A stretch of DNA of 49,108 nt from Sphaerisporangium sp. (GTDB taxonomy: Bacteria; Actinomycetota; Actinomycetes; Streptosporangiales; Streptosporangiaceae): NCBI GenBank assembly GCA_025964675.1, contig JAOPYI010000159.1:1-49108 (forward strand). Reading direction: 5' to 3'. Positions 24,461 through 33,727 of the stretch are shown piece by piece. Position numbers and translations under genes: made by a program. How positions within the stretch are numbered: the stretch's first letter is position 1; each line of letters opens with the position of its first letter. A model generated the notes under the pieces. That model saw only the letters and a list, made by a program, of their open reading frames with translations, was not told where the DNA came from and did no database searches.

Positions 24461-25177
24461 GTGAGCATCCTGGTGGTCACCGGCACCGACACCGGCGTGG
24501 GCAAGACCGTGGTCACGGCCGCCGTCACCACGCTCGCACTCGAGCGCGAGGTGCCCGTCGCGGTGGTGAAGCCGGCGCAGACAGGTGTGTCGGCGGGCGA
24601 GCCGGGCGACCTCGACGAGGTCATCCGGCTGTCCGGCGTGACCACGACCTTCGAGTTCGCCCGCTTCCCCGACCCGCTGTCCCCGGCTGCCGCGGCCCGG
24701 GCGTCGGGCCTTACTCCCGTCTCGCTCACGGACGTCGCCGAGCGTGCCTCCGAGCTGGCCGAGACCCACCGCCTGGTGGTCGTCGAGGGTGCCGGAGGGC
24801 TGCTGGTGCGCTTCGACGAGGATGGCGCCACGATCGCCGACCTGGCCCGCACGCTGCGGGCCCCCGTCCTGGTGGTCGCCAGGGCCGGCCTCGGCACGCT
24901 GAACCACACGGCCCTGACGCTGGAGGCCCTCGCGGGGCGAGGACTCGACCTGGCCGGGGTGGTGATCGGCTCCTGGCCGCGCGAGCCCGGCGTCGCCGAC
25001 CGGAACAACGTGACCGATCTGGAGACGCTCGCCGCCCGGCCGCTCGCCGGGGCTCTCCCCGAGGGGGCGGGCGCCCTCGACCGCACGGCATTCGCCCGCG
25101 TGGCCCGGCGCGGACTGGGATCCCCTTTGGGCGGCGGGTTCGACCCTTCTCGGTTCCGGGCAACCCTTAGTCTGTGA
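24461..25177 (+). CDS. bioD: Dethiobiotin synthetase
   Basis: A 238-residue ATP-dependent enzyme that closes the ureido ring of dethiobiotin. GTG 24461 is preferred to GTG 24452 because AAGGTGG is then correctly spaced. The P-loop [10 protein letters not shown] is at about residues 7-16; the catalytic Lys follows in [22 protein letters not shown] is the second conserved loop. The C-terminal half (about 175-238) holds [23 protein letters not shown]. It is followed by bioB after 28 nt and probably shares its transcript. Confidence 0.92.
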   Translation: MSILVVTGTDTGVGKTVVTAAVTTLALEREVPVAVVKPAQTGVSAGEPGDLDEVIRLSGVTTTFEFARFPDPLSPAAAARASGLTPVSLTDVAERASELAETHRLVVVEGAGGLLVRFDEDGATIADLARTLRAPVLVVARAGLGTLNHTALTLEALAGRGLDLAGVVIGSWPREPGVADRNNVTDLETLAARPLAGALPEGAGALDRTAFARVARRGLGSPLGGGFDPSRFRATLSL

Positions 25178-25205
25178 CGCAACCGACAAGGGAGCAGCAG
25201 GACCG

Positions 25206-26204
25206 ATGAGTATGGACATCCTGGAGATCGCCCGGGTTCAGGTGCTTGAAGAAGGCCGGGGGCTTTCCTCCGCTCAGGCCCTGCGATGCCTCGAACTGCC
25301 GGACGAGCGCATCCCCGAGCTCCTCGCGCTCGCCCACGAGGTGCGCATGGCGTGGTGCGGGCCGGAGGTCGAGGTCGAGGGCATCGTCTCCCTCAAGACC
25401 GGCGGGTGCCCGGAGGACTGCCACTTCTGCTCTCAGTCCGGGCAGTTCACCTCTCCGGTGAGGTCGGTCTGGCTGGACATCCCCTCCCTCGTCCAGGCGG
25501 CCGTGGAGACGGCCCAGACGGGCGCGACCGAGTTCTGCATCGTGGCGGCCGTGCGGGGGCCCGACCAGCGGCTCATGGACCAGGTGCGCGAGGGCGTCAA
25601 GGCCATCCGCGAGGCCGTCGAGATCAACGTCGCCTGCTCGCTCGGCATGCTCACCCAGGACCAGGTGGACGAGCTGGCCGAGATGGGCGTCCACCGCTAT
25701 AACCACAACCTGGAGACCGCGCGGTCCCACTTCGGCCATGTGGTGTCCACCCACACGTGGGAGGAGCGCTGGCAGACCTGCGAGATGGTCCGCGAGGCCG
25801 GCATGGAGCTCTGCTGCGGCGGCATCATCGGCATGGGCGAGACCAGGGAGCAGCGCGCCGAGTTCGCCGGGCAGCTCGGTGAGCTGCGTCCCGACGAGGT
25901 CCCGCTGAACTTCCTCAACCCGCGCCCCGGCACGCCGTTCGAGTCCTACCCGCTCGTCGAGGGCCCCGAGGCGCTGAAGACGATCGCGACCTTCCGGCTT
26001 GCGCTGCCGCGCACGATCCTGAGGTACGCCGGGGGCCGCGAGCTCACGCTGGGCGACCTCGGCACCCGCGACGGCATGCTCGGCGGGGTCAACGCCATCA
26101 TCGTCGGCAACTACCTCACGACGCTTGGCCGCTCACCCGAGCGCGACCTGGAGCTCCTGGCGGACCTGAAGATGCCCATCAAGGCTCTGTCGCCCACTCT
26201 CTGA
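25206..26204 (+). CDS. bioB: Biotin synthase
   Basis: A 332-residue radical-SAM enzyme inserting sulfur into dethiobiotin. The [4Fe-4S]/SAM motif is C68-P-E-D-C72-H-F-C75. Further conserved parts are [11 protein letters not shown]-type block ([14 protein letters not shown]), [12 protein letters not shown] and [11 protein letters not shown] 25206 follows AGGACCG after GGGAGCAGC. By family knowledge, actinobacterial BioB of this type depends on a small partner protein, BsaP; a candidate is found 3.7 kb downstream at 29916-30116. Confidence 0.95.
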   Translation: MSMDILEIARVQVLEEGRGLSSAQALRCLELPDERIPELLALAHEVRMAWCGPEVEVEGIVSLKTGGCPEDCHFCSQSGQFTSPVRSVWLDIPSLVQAAVETAQTGATEFCIVAAVRGPDQRLMDQVREGVKAIREAVEINVACSLGMLTQDQVDELAEMGVHRYNHNLETARSHFGHVVSTHTWEERWQTCEMVREAGMELCCGGIIGMGETREQRAEFAGQLGELRPDEVPLNFLNPRPGTPFESYPLVEGPEALKTIATFRLALPRTILRYAGGRELTLGDLGTRDGMLGGVNAIIVGNYLTTLGRSPERDLELLADLKMPIKALSPTL

Positions 26205-26280
26205 CCCTAGAGTCGGGCCTGTGACCAGCCCAGATGGGCTCTCAAGGATTGACCGGGAATAGAAAAGGTAAGTTCACCTC

Positions 26281-27927
26281 ATGGAGTCTGCAAAGCACGC
26301 CGGTGACGTCGCGGTCGCCGTCTCGCGCGCCTATGGTGCCGAGGTCATGTTCACCTTGTCGGGTGGCCACGTGTTCCCGTTGTACGACGGGGCGGTCCAC
26401 GAGGGCATGCGCATCGTCGATGTGCGGCACGAGCAGAGCGCGGTGTTCGCCGCCGAGGCCACGGCCCGGCTGACGCGACAACCGGGCCTGGCGGTCCTCA
26501 CCGCGGGTCCCGGCATCACCAACGGTGTCAGCGGTGTCACGACCGCCCACTTCAACGGCTCGCCCGTCGTGGTGATGGGCGGGCGTGCCCCGGCGTCCCG
26601 CTGGGGATCCGGCGCGCTCCAGGAGATGGACCACCCGCCGCTGTTCGAGACGATCACCAAGCTGGCGTTCACGGCCGGCGGCGCCGACTCGATCGGCCAG
26701 GACGTCGAGATGGCATTCCGCACGGCCATCGCCCCGCACCGAGGCCCGGTGTTCCTCGACTTCTACATGGACCACCTGTTCTCACCGTCTCCCGCCCACG
26801 AGGCCGAGACGCTGACGCCGTCTCCCCTCGAGCCCGACTCGGAGACCCTGGCCTCGATCGCCAGGTTGATCGCCGAGGCGGAGCGTCCGGTGCTCGTACT
26901 TGGCTCCGACGTCTGGATGGACCGCGCAGAGGAGGTCGCCCGCGACTTCGCCGAGGCCTACCGGTTGCCGGTGATCCCGAACGGCCAGGGACGCGGCATC
27001 CTGCCCGCCGGGCACGACCTTCTGGCCACCCGGGCGCGCGGCATGGCCTTCTCCCAGGCCGACCTGGTCATCGTCGCGGGCGCCCCGCTCGACTTCCGCC
27101 TCGGTTACGGCTTCTTCGGAGGCAGGGACGGCGCTCCGCTGGCCAAGGTCGTGCACCTGGCCGACGCGCCGTCGCAGCTGGCCACCCATGTCGAGACGAC
27201 CGCCTCGACGGCCGGAGACCTCTCGCTGCTCTTCTGGGGGCTCAGAGCGGCCTGCGCCGACGCCGGGTTGTCGCCCGAGTCCCACGCCCCTTGGGTCACC
27301 AGGCTCGCCGAGGCCTCCAAGGCGGCCGTCGCCGGCGACGCCGAGCTGATGGAGTCCGACGCCGACCCGATCCACCCGATGCGCATCTACGGCGAGCTCA
27401 ACCGCCTCCTGGCCGACGACGCCGTGGTCATCGGCGACGGCGGCGACTTCGTGTCGTACGCCGGGAAGTACATCGAGCCCCGCAGGCCCGGCTGCTGGCT
27501 CGACCCCGGGCCGTACGGCTGCCTTGGCACCGGGCTCGGCTACTCCATCGCGGCCCGCATCGCCCGCCCGTCCTCACAGGTCGTGCTCCTGCTCGGCGAC
27601 GGCGCGGCCGGCTTCTCTCTGATGGACGTGGACACGCTGGTGCGCCACAAGCTGCCCGTCGTGATGATCTGCGGAAACAACGGCATGTGGGGCCTGGAGA
27701 AACACCCCATGCAGATGCTGTACGGGTACGACGTGGCCGCCGAGCTGCAGCCGCAGTGCAGGTACGACCAGGTCGTGACCGCTCTCGGCGGTGGCGGCGA
27801 GCTGGTGACCTCTCCGAAGGAGATCGGGCCCGCGCTGCGCCGCGCTTTCGACTCCGGCGTGCCCTACATGGTCAACATCGCCACCGACCCGCAGATCGCC
27901 TACCCCCGCACCACCACGGGCATCTGA
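26281..27927 (+). CDS. Thiamine-diphosphate enzyme, acetolactate-synthase-like
   Basis: A 548-residue three-domain ThDP enzyme: N-terminal PYR domain with the activating Glu51 (DVRHEQSAVFAAEA), central domain (about 190-330), and C-terminal PP domain with the metal-binding GDG...NN motif (LLGDGAAGFSLMDVD to ICGNN). It resembles actinobacterial proteins annotated as acetolactate synthase large subunit or IlvG-like, but no small regulatory subunit gene is adjacent, and it does not lie with ilv genes. Acetolactate formation or a related decarboxylation is therefore possible, with substrate unknown. It follows bioB after 76 nt; a short AGCCCA/TGGGCT palindrome (26227-26240) sits in the gap. Confidence 0.88.
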   Translation: MESAKHAGDVAVAVSRAYGAEVMFTLSGGHVFPLYDGAVHEGMRIVDVRHEQSAVFAAEATARLTRQPGLAVLTAGPGITNGVSGVTTAHFNGSPVVVMGGRAPASRWGSGALQEMDHPPLFETITKLAFTAGGADSIGQDVEMAFRTAIAPHRGPVFLDFYMDHLFSPSPAHEAETLTPSPLEPDSETLASIARLIAEAERPVLVLGSDVWMDRAEEVARDFAEAYRLPVIPNGQGRGILPAGHDLLATRARGMAFSQADLVIVAGAPLDFRLGYGFFGGRDGAPLAKVVHLADAPSQLATHVETTASTAGDLSLLFWGLRAACADAGLSPESHAPWVTRLAEASKAAVAGDAELMESDADPIHPMRIYGELNRLLADDAVVIGDGGDFVSYAGKYIEPRRPGCWLDPGPYGCLGTGLGYSIAARIARPSSQVVLLLGDGAAGFSLMDVDTLVRHKLPVVMICGNNGMWGLEKHPMQMLYGYDVAAELQPQCRYDQVVTALGGGGELVTSPKEIGPALRRAFDSGVPYMVNIATDPQIAYPRTTTGI

Positions 27928-27961
27928 CCCCGTGATCCGGCCCTCCGGCGGCGCATTCCCA

Positions 27962-29785
27962 TCAGGTGGCCGTCGGGGTGGGGGACGGGCTCGGGTCGGC
28001 GCTGGGGTCACCACACGGGATGCCCTGCTCGACGATGATCGTCACGTAGCGGTCGACGGCCCAGGAGGTGCCGGCCGCGGGGTTCTGGTCGAGCACGCGG
28101 GTGCACCCGACCGAGCTTGGCTCGCCGCTGACGTCCACCTTGACCTTGAAGCCCGCCGCCCGGAGCTTGGTCCTCGCCTGCGGGTCGGTGAGGTTGATCA
28201 CCGCGGGCACGACCTTCTTCGCCGCCGGAGACTTGGTGACCGTGGGGGACGGCTTCACGGTGGGGGTCGTCTTCGTGGGGGTGGGCGATGGTGAGGTGTC
28301 CGACGGAGTCGGCGAGATCGACCGGTCCGGGGTGTGCCTGGAGGTGCCGGTCGTGGGGCGCTGGCTCGGGGCGGTAGACCGAGGCGGGCGGGTCGTCCGG
28401 CTGGGTGACGGCTCCTGGTCGGCCGGAGTGGGAGACGGCGGCTCGACCTGGCCGGCCGCCGAGGCTCCGCTGCTCGCGAGCTGGTTGAACGTCACCGCGC
28501 CGGCACCGCCCAGCAGGATCCCCCCGGCGATGACCCCGATGACCAGCATGGCCTTGCCGCGCTTCGGAGCCGCGGCCCGGCGGCCACGGCTGCCTCGCTG
28601 CCCCGGCGGCGGCGCCGAGGCGGTCGGGGGCGGGGAGTGGGCGCCGGTCGGGGACGCGGCGGCCGGAAGGATGTACGGAGGAGGCGTCGCGGTGCTGGGG
28701 ACGGCGTCGCCGTCGCCCCATGCGGGCTGGCCCATGCGCACGCCGGTCTCGGGAGACGCCGTCTGGTGCGCGCCACCAGCCGTCTGGTAGGGCTGGCCGC
28801 CCGGCTGCTGGGGGTGACCAGCCGTCTGGTGGAAGTGGCCGGTCTGATGGGGCCGCCCGGTCTGGTCAGGATGGCCGGCCGCCGTCGCCATGCGCTCGGA
28901 GGACAGCATGCCGGTGAGCCCGGTGACGCCCGACACGGCGGCTGAGGCGCCCGTGTCGTCCCGCATCGCCTGCCGTGCGGCCACGCTCATCTCCGCGGCG
29001 CTGTGCCAGCGCCGGGCCGGATCCTTGACCAGCGCCCGCTCCACGAGGTGCCGGACCGCGGGCGGCACGTCGGGAGGCAGCGGCGGCGGATCCTCGCGGA
29101 TGTGCTTCAGGGCGATCGTGACGGGGGTGTCGCCGTCGAACGGCCGGTGCCCGGCCAGGCACTCGTAGGCGACGACGCCGAGGGCGTAGAGGTCGACAGC
29201 CGGAGTGACCGGCTGTCCCTCCGCCTGCTCTGGCGCGCAGTAGGCGGCCGTGCCGAGCACCATGCCGGCGTCCGTCAGCCGGTGGCCGAGATCGGCGCGG
29301 GCGATGCCGAAGTCGGTGAGGACCAGCGTGCCGTCCGAGCGGACCAGCAGGTTGCCGGGCTTGACGTCGCGGTGCACGATGCCCCTGTCGTGCACGGCCT
29401 GGAGCGCCGAGGCGGCCTGGGCGATCAGCTCCATGGCGGGCTCGGGCGCGATGCGGGTGAGCCGGGTGAGCAACCGGTCGAGCGGCTCGCCGTCGACGAA
29501 CCGCATCACGAGGTAGGCCGTGGGGCCGTCCCCCGGCACGTCGCTCACGCCGTAGTCGTAGACGTCGACGACGCCCGGATGGTTGATCGTGGCCATCGCG
29601 CGGGCTTCCCCCTGGAAGCGGGCGGCGAAGCCCGGATCGTCCATCCGGCCTGGTAACAGCACTTTCACGGCGACGGTGCGAGCCAGGACCATGTCCTCCC
29701 CGCGCCACACCTCGCCCATGCCGCCGGCGCCGAGACGGACGTCCAACCGGTAACGTCCCGCCAGCGTGGTCCCTTGGGCCACCAT
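27962..29785 (-). CDS. Membrane Ser/Thr protein kinase with one PASTA domain
   Basis: A 607-residue PknB-type kinase. ATG 29785 follows GGGGGAGAG and starts the usual MVAQGTTLAGRYRLDVRLG. The kinase domain (about 10-275) has the glycine loop GAGGMGEVW, VAVKV lysine, HRDVKPGNLL catalytic loop and DFG (LTDFGIARAD). A Gln/His/Pro-rich linker with repeated HQT motifs (about 300-400) leads to one membrane helix (MLVIGVIAGGILLGGAGAVT) and an external Pro/Ser/Thr stretch, then a single PASTA domain ending YVTIIVEQG. PASTA domains bind peptidoglycan fragments or beta-lactams. One PASTA unit is fewer than the usual three to four. Confidence 0.93.
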   Translation of the reverse strand: MVAQGTTLAGRYRLDVRLGAGGMGEVWRGEDMVLARTVAVKVLLPGRMDDPGFAARFQGEARAMATINHPGVVDVYDYGVSDVPGDGPTAYLVMRFVDGEPLDRLLTRLTRIAPEPAMELIAQAASALQAVHDRGIVHRDVKPGNLLVRSDGTLVLTDFGIARADLGHRLTDAGMVLGTAAYCAPEQAEGQPVTPAVDLYALGVVAYECLAGHRPFDGDTPVTIALKHIREDPPPLPPDVPPAVRHLVERALVKDPARRWHSAAEMSVAARQAMRDDTGASAAVSGVTGLTGMLSSERMATAAGHPDQTGRPHQTGHFHQTAGHPQQPGGQPYQTAGGAHQTASPETGVRMGQPAWGDGDAVPSTATPPPYILPAAASPTGAHSPPPTASAPPPGQRGSRGRRAAAPKRGKAMLVIGVIAGGILLGGAGAVTFNQLASSGASAAGQVEPPSPTPADQEPSPSRTTRPPRSTAPSQRPTTGTSRHTPDRSISPTPSDTSPSPTPTKTTPTVKPSPTVTKSPAAKKVVPAVINLTDPQARTKLRAAGFKVKVDVSGEPSSVGCTRVLDQNPAAGTSWAVDRYVTIIVEQGIPCGDPSADPSPSPTPTAT

Positions 29786-29915
29786 CTCTCCCCCGCTTAC
29801 CCCAATCCGTCCAACCCCGCGCAACCCCAGAGTTCTCCAACCAAGCGGATCTGTGTCGCGGCAAGGTCACGCCGGAGTCACAAAACCCTGTGGTCCCATG
29901 GTTGGCGCCGGGATG

Positions 29916-30116
29916 TCACCGAACCGTGACGCCGTGTTCGACACAGCGGGCGGACCAACCCCGCGGCGTCACCTGCACCACAAGCCGGCGTCGGCACGCC
30001 GCGCAGTAGCGAGGAGGCTCCATGAGCCGTGCGGCTTGGCATGCGGAGTGGTCCTCGTCTCCCTGGAGAAGTCCGCAGTGGTCGCAGTAGGGGCTCACGC
30101 CAAGAGGGTATTCCAT
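29916..30116 (-). CDS. Biotin synthase auxiliary protein (BsaP)-like small Cys-rich protein
   Basis: A 66-residue protein with C-x2-C (YCDHCG), a further H-x-x-C-x-x-A block (DHSACQAARLMEPPRYC), C-x2-C (YCAACRRR) and a C-terminal RCVEHG. The order CDHCG, PPRYC, CRRRLVVQVTPRGW and RCVEHG matches my memory of the small actinobacterial proteins next to bioB, shown to be the iron-sulfur auxiliary protein BsaP needed by actinobacterial BioB. ATG 30116 follows GGGGGGG. Here it is separated from bioB by two genes and lies on the other strand, but inside the same biotin-rich segment. If not BsaP, a generic zinc or iron-sulfur protein is the alternative. Confidence 0.75.
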   Translation of the reverse strand: MEYPLGVSPYCDHCGLLQGDEDHSACQAARLMEPPRYCAACRRRLVVQVTPRGWSARCVEHGVTVR

Positions 30117-30226
30117 CGTTCCCCCCCAAGGCCGCCAACCGGCGAAGGTGGTGCCAGACCACCCGAACGGGATGGCGGGCGCGTGTGGTACGTCGCGGCC
30201 GGGGCCGCCCCAATAGGCTTGCGCGC

Positions 30227-30607
30227 ATGACGATCGATCCCGGGCTGCGCGCCGAGGTGCTCATCATGGTCGAGAGAGAGGACACCGCGATCAAGATGGG
30301 TAGTGGCGACGTCCCCGTGCTGGGCACGCCGCGACTGCTGGCGGTCGCCGAGGCGGCCACCGTGCGCGCCGTGCACGACCATCTGGCCCCCGGGCAGACG
30401 TCGGTCGGGACGAAGGTGACCCTCGAGCACCGCGCGGCGAGCCCTGTGGGCACCCACGTCGAAGTGGTGGCCGAGCTGGTCGAGGTCGACGGCCGGCGCC
30501 TGGTGTTCGAGGTCACCGCGAGGGACGGGAAGCGGACGGTGGCGATCGCCACCATCGAGCGCGTCGTCGTCGACCGTGAGCGCTTCCTCTCCGGGCTCGC
30601 CGGCTGA
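30227..30607 (+). CDS. Hotdog-fold thioesterase, FlK-like
   Basis: A 126-residue hotdog protein. ATG 30227 is chosen because upstream in-frame sequence is not protein-like. The conserved SGDVPVLGTPRLLAVAEAATV helix and GTKVTLEHRAASPVGTHVEVVAEL strand pair resemble the fluoroacetyl-CoA thioesterase (FlK) group of acyl-CoA thioesterases, with the Thr-Glu positions near residues 35-45. It likely hydrolyses a small acyl-CoA; the substrate is unknown. Divergent from the bsaP-like gene (110 nt apart). Confidence 0.8.
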   Translation: MTIDPGLRAEVLIMVEREDTAIKMGSGDVPVLGTPRLLAVAEAATVRAVHDHLAPGQTSVGTKVTLEHRAASPVGTHVEVVAELVEVDGRRLVFEVTARDGKRTVAIATIERVVVDRERFLSGLAG

Positions 30608-30638
30608 CCGGAGGCCCCGCTCCGCTCGTGGGCGTGCA

Positions 30639-30851
30639 TCAATCGATGACGGCGATCAGGTCGCCCTCCTGGATGACATCTCCCTCGGCCACCTTGAGCC
30701 CGCTCACGACACCCGAGTCCTCGGCGAGCACCGGGATCTCCATCTTCATGGACTCCAGGATGACCAGCGTGTCGCCCTCGCTGACGGTCTCCCCCTCAGC
30801 CACGACGACCTTCCAAACGTTGGCCACCATCTCGGCACGTACTTCCGCCAC
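30639..30851 (-). CDS. Biotinyl carrier protein, TB7.3-like
   Basis: A 70-residue single biotinyl domain. The biotin-accepting lysine is in ESMKMEIPVLAE, in the tip of the typical two-half beta barrel. GTG 30851 follows GAGGGG at good spacing; it gives MAEVRAEMVANVWKVVV, matching M. tuberculosis TB7.3 (Rv3221c) in length and sequence. It lies 104 nt downstream of the biotin carboxylase gene on the same strand, so it could be that enzyme's carrier. Confidence 0.92.
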   Translation of the reverse strand: MAEVRAEMVANVWKVVVAEGETVSEGDTLVILESMKMEIPVLAEDSGVVSGLKVAEGDVIQEGDLIAVID

Positions 30852-30955
30852 CGGAACTCCCCTCAATCAATGATTTCAATGTGCTCGCAAGGCTGTGCTC
30901 ATCGTCGCACTCACGCGAGCGCCGCCCGGCCATGGGTGCACAGCTCAGTCCGTCG

Positions 30956-32299
30956 TCACGAACGCATGCGGCCGACCAGCCCGGTGTCGTACTCGCCGCT
31001 GGTGAACTCGGCGTTTCCCAGCAGCTCCGCGCAGAACGGCAGGTTGTTCTTGGGTCCTTCGATCCGGAAGGCGGCCACGGCCTCGCGGGCACGGGCCAGC
31101 GCCTCGTCGCGGTCGGCCCCGTGGACGCACAGCTTCGCCATCAGCGGGTCGTAGAACGGGGTGACCGTGTTTCCAGCGACATATCCGGAATCAAGGCGAA
31201 TGCCGGGACCCGAAGGCTCCTCCCAGATGTCGATCTTTCCCGGCCCGGGGAAGAACCGCTTGGGATCCTCGGCGTACACCCGAAGCTCGATGGCGTGCCC
31301 CCGCGGCGACGCCACCGAGAACGTGACCGGCTCGCCGGCGGCGATCAACACCTGCTGCTCGACCAGGTCGACGCCCGTGACCAGCTCGGTCACCGGATGC
31401 TCCACCTGGAGCCTGGTGTTCATCTCGAGGAACACGAAGTCCTGCTCGTCGGCGTCCACGAGGCACTCGACGGTGCCCGCGCCGCGGTAGCCGACCGCCT
31501 CCCCCGCCCGCACGGCGGCGGCCAGCATACGCTCGCGCAGCTCGGGCGTGACACCCGGCGACGGGGACTCCTCGACGACCTTCTGGTGCCGCCTCTGGAC
31601 CGAGCAGTCGCGCTCGCCGAGCGCCACCACGGTGCCGTCAGCCAGGCCGAGGATCTGGACCTCGACATGGCGCGCCCGCTCGATATAGCGCTCCAGCAGG
31701 ATCGCCGGCCCCGTGCCCGCCTTGCCGAAACGCTCGGCGGCCCGTGAGGCGGTCTCGAACGCCTTCGTGAGCCCGGCCTCGTCGTGGGCGACGCCCATGC
31801 CGATGCCTCCACCGCCTCCCGCCGCCTTCACCATGACCGGGTAGCCGATCTCGGCCGCCGCCGCCAGGGCCCGCGCCAGATCGGTCACCGGCTCCCGCGT
31901 GCCCGCGGCCACCGGCACGCCCGCGCGCTCCATGAGGTTGCGAGCGTTGATCTTGTCGCCCATGCGCCCGATCGCTTCGGGGGACGGCCCGATCCACACC
32001 ATGCCCGCGTCCATGACGGCCTGGGCGAAGGCGGCGTTCTCCGCGAGGAAGCCGTAACCGGGGTGGACGGCCTGCGCGCCCGTCGCCCGGCACGCCTCGA
32101 GAACCCTGGGGACGTCGAGGTAGCTCTGGGCCGGGGCGGCCGGGCCGAGCAGGAAGGCCTCGTCGGCCTCCAGGACGAACGGGAGATCGGCGTCGGCATC
32201 GGAGTGCACCACGATCGCCCGCAGGCCCATGGCCCTCACCGTGCGCACGACGCGCCGCGCGATCTCTCCTCGATTGGCCACCAGAACGCTCTCGAACAC
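30956..32299 (-). CDS. Biotin carboxylase subunit (acetyl-CoA/acyl-CoA carboxylase)
   Basis: A 447-residue ATP-grasp enzyme that carboxylates carrier-bound biotin with bicarbonate and ATP. GTG 32299 (MFESVLVANRGEIARRV) is chosen over GTG 32308, which abuts the AAGGGA ribosome site. The biotin-carboxylase N-domain (VANRGEIA, HPGYGFLAEN), the ATP-grasp loop KAAGGGGGIGM, EVQILGL, ERDCSVQRRHQKVVEESP and the catalytic FLEMNTRLQVEHPVTE segment are all present. There is no fused carrier domain; the separate TB7.3-like protein downstream is a plausible partner. Substrate specificity depends on a carboxyltransferase that is not in the window. Confidence 0.93.
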   Translation of the reverse strand: MFESVLVANRGEIARRVVRTVRAMGLRAIVVHSDADADLPFVLEADEAFLLGPAAPAQSYLDVPRVLEACRATGAQAVHPGYGFLAENAAFAQAVMDAGMVWIGPSPEAIGRMGDKINARNLMERAGVPVAAGTREPVTDLARALAAAAEIGYPVMVKAAGGGGGIGMGVAHDEAGLTKAFETASRAAERFGKAGTGPAILLERYIERARHVEVQILGLADGTVVALGERDCSVQRRHQKVVEESPSPGVTPELRERMLAAAVRAGEAVGYRGAGTVECLVDADEQDFVFLEMNTRLQVEHPVTELVTGVDLVEQQVLIAAGEPVTFSVASPRGHAIELRVYAEDPKRFFPGPGKIDIWEEPSGPGIRLDSGYVAGNTVTPFYDPLMAKLCVHGADRDEALARAREAVAAFRIEGPKNNLPFCAELLGNAEFTSGEYDTGLVGRMRS

Positions 32300-32446
32300 C
32301 GGCCGCACTCCCTTCGACGGTTCACCACTTTAGGGCCCGAGCCTCCTCAGAACCCTTCGCGCGAAACCACCGATCGCCCGTGTCCCGTATGTAGGAAGTC
32401 GACAACAGGGCCCGAACGCGAGCGGCCGTTCCCGCGCCCGGTGCGG

Positions 32447-33727
32447 TCAGAGACGGTGCGTCAGGGCCGGCCGGTCGATGACCCTGGCCATCGACTCCAC
32501 CACCGTGGGGTCGTACTCGTCGCCGCCGTCGAACCGGAGGCGCTCCAGCGCCGCCGCCGCGCGGTCGCGGTCGGTCGAGCCTCCGACCAGGTCGTCGTAG
32601 GCGTTGGCCGCCTTGATGATGCGGCTGGCGAGCGGCGGCAGGTCGGGACCGGTGCACGGGTCGCCCTGGCGGCGCACGATCTCGGCCACCCGGTGGAGCA
32701 CGCCCGTCTTCTTGATGACGTCCGCCCCGAGCTCCGCGATCCTGCGGGCCTGGTCGGCGTCGGTCAGCACGGTCGCGCCCCCCGGAATGGGGTCGCGCAG
32801 GGAGAGCTGACCGATGTCGTGCATGAGCGCGGCGTACTCCAGCTCCAGCAGCTCGGGCTCGGCCATGCCGAGCTCCCTGCCGATCGCCAGGGACAGGCGG
32901 CTGACCCGGCGCGAGTGCCCCGGCTCGACGTACCCGCCCACCTCGGTCACCCGGGCGAGCGCGCGGACGGTCTGAAGGTAGGTGGCACGGATCCCGGCGT
33001 ACTTCCGGAAGGCGACCTGGGTGACGAGCAGCGGCGCCGCGAACACGACGAGAGCGGCGAGGTCCATGCTGTGCGAGGCGAGGGCCAGCAGGATGCCGGA
33101 GGCGGCGACGGCGGCGCCGAGCGGCGCGGCCATGCGCAGCTCGTCGCGGATGGCCACGCGGAAGGCCGTGCGGACCTGTTCGGCCCGCAGCACGGCGGCG
33201 ATCACCACGTCGGCCGCCAGCATCGCCGTGATGAGGACGGCCATGACGCCGAGCACAACCCACCACGCGCCCCGCCCACCGTCGGTGGTGGCGTAGAGCG
33301 TCGAGGCGAGCGGCCGGTACGCGAAGGCGAGCAACGCGCCGGAGAGCAGCCGGCGGGCGATGGCGTCGAGCTGCGGGGGCCTGCCGACCGCGAGGTGGGG
33401 CAGCGCGCCCAGGGTCATCCCGGCCGCCATGACGGCCACCACCTGGAGCGCGGAGTGCCGCGTCGGCATGCCTCCCACGTCGAGCAGCAAGGTGTACCCA
33501 AGGGCGGCGGCGGCCCCGATGGGTGCGACCTCCCTGTTGCCCGGCATGGTGAGCCTGGCCAGCTCGCCGGCCGCGACCAGCGCGCCGAAGGCGACCGCGA
33601 TCTGGGGGTCGAGCAGCCCCACCGCGGCCGTGTAGGCGACGCCGGCCACGGTGACCATGCCCGCCGCGCAGATGAGCAGCAGCTGGCCGGAGTCGAGCCC
33701 CCGCAGGGGACGGGTGGCGAGGGTCAC
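32447..33727 (-). CDS. Membrane HD-domain protein with the GYP motif lost
   Basis: A 426-residue protein: several hydrophobic segments in residues about 15-240, then an HD-GYP-like domain. H-D is present at 303-304 (ALMHDIGQLSL), but where active HD-GYP phosphodiesterases carry HHE and DGxGYP it reads VRRQGDPCTGPDLP, so the signature is gone. GTG 33727 overlaps the stop of the upstream HD-GYP gene by four bases (GTGA), so both are translated together. The upstream paralogue is intact; this copy may bind rather than cleave a cyclic dinucleotide, or pair with it. Confidence 0.85.
   Translation of the reverse strand: MTLATRPLRGLDSGQLLLICAAGMVTVAGVAYTAAVGLLDPQIAVAFGALVAAGELARLTMPGNREVAPIGAAAALGYTLLLDVGGMPTRHSALQVVAVMAAGMTLGALPHLAVGRPPQLDAIARRLLSGALLAFAYRPLASTLYATTDGGRGAWWVVLGVMAVLITAMLAADVVIAAVLRAEQVRTAFRVAIRDELRMAAPLGAAVAASGILLALASHSMDLAALVVFAAPLLVTQVAFRKYAGIRATYLQTVRALARVTEVGGYVEPGHSRRVSRLSLAIGRELGMAEPELLELEYAALMHDIGQLSLRDPIPGGATVLTDADQARRIAELGADVIKKTGVLHRVAEIVRRQGDPCTGPDLPPLASRIIKAANAYDDLVGGSTDRDRAAAALERLRFDGGDEYDPTVVESMARVIDRPALTHRL

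Noticed and set aside
23600-25206. DasR-type operator near the bio genes
   Set aside because: No sequence with the palindromic TGGTCTAGACCA-like core was found in the spacers.
22631-25219. 862-codon minus-strand frame across bioF, the GntR gene and bioD
   Set aside because: It mirrors three well-supported genes and lacks any domain; a shadow frame.
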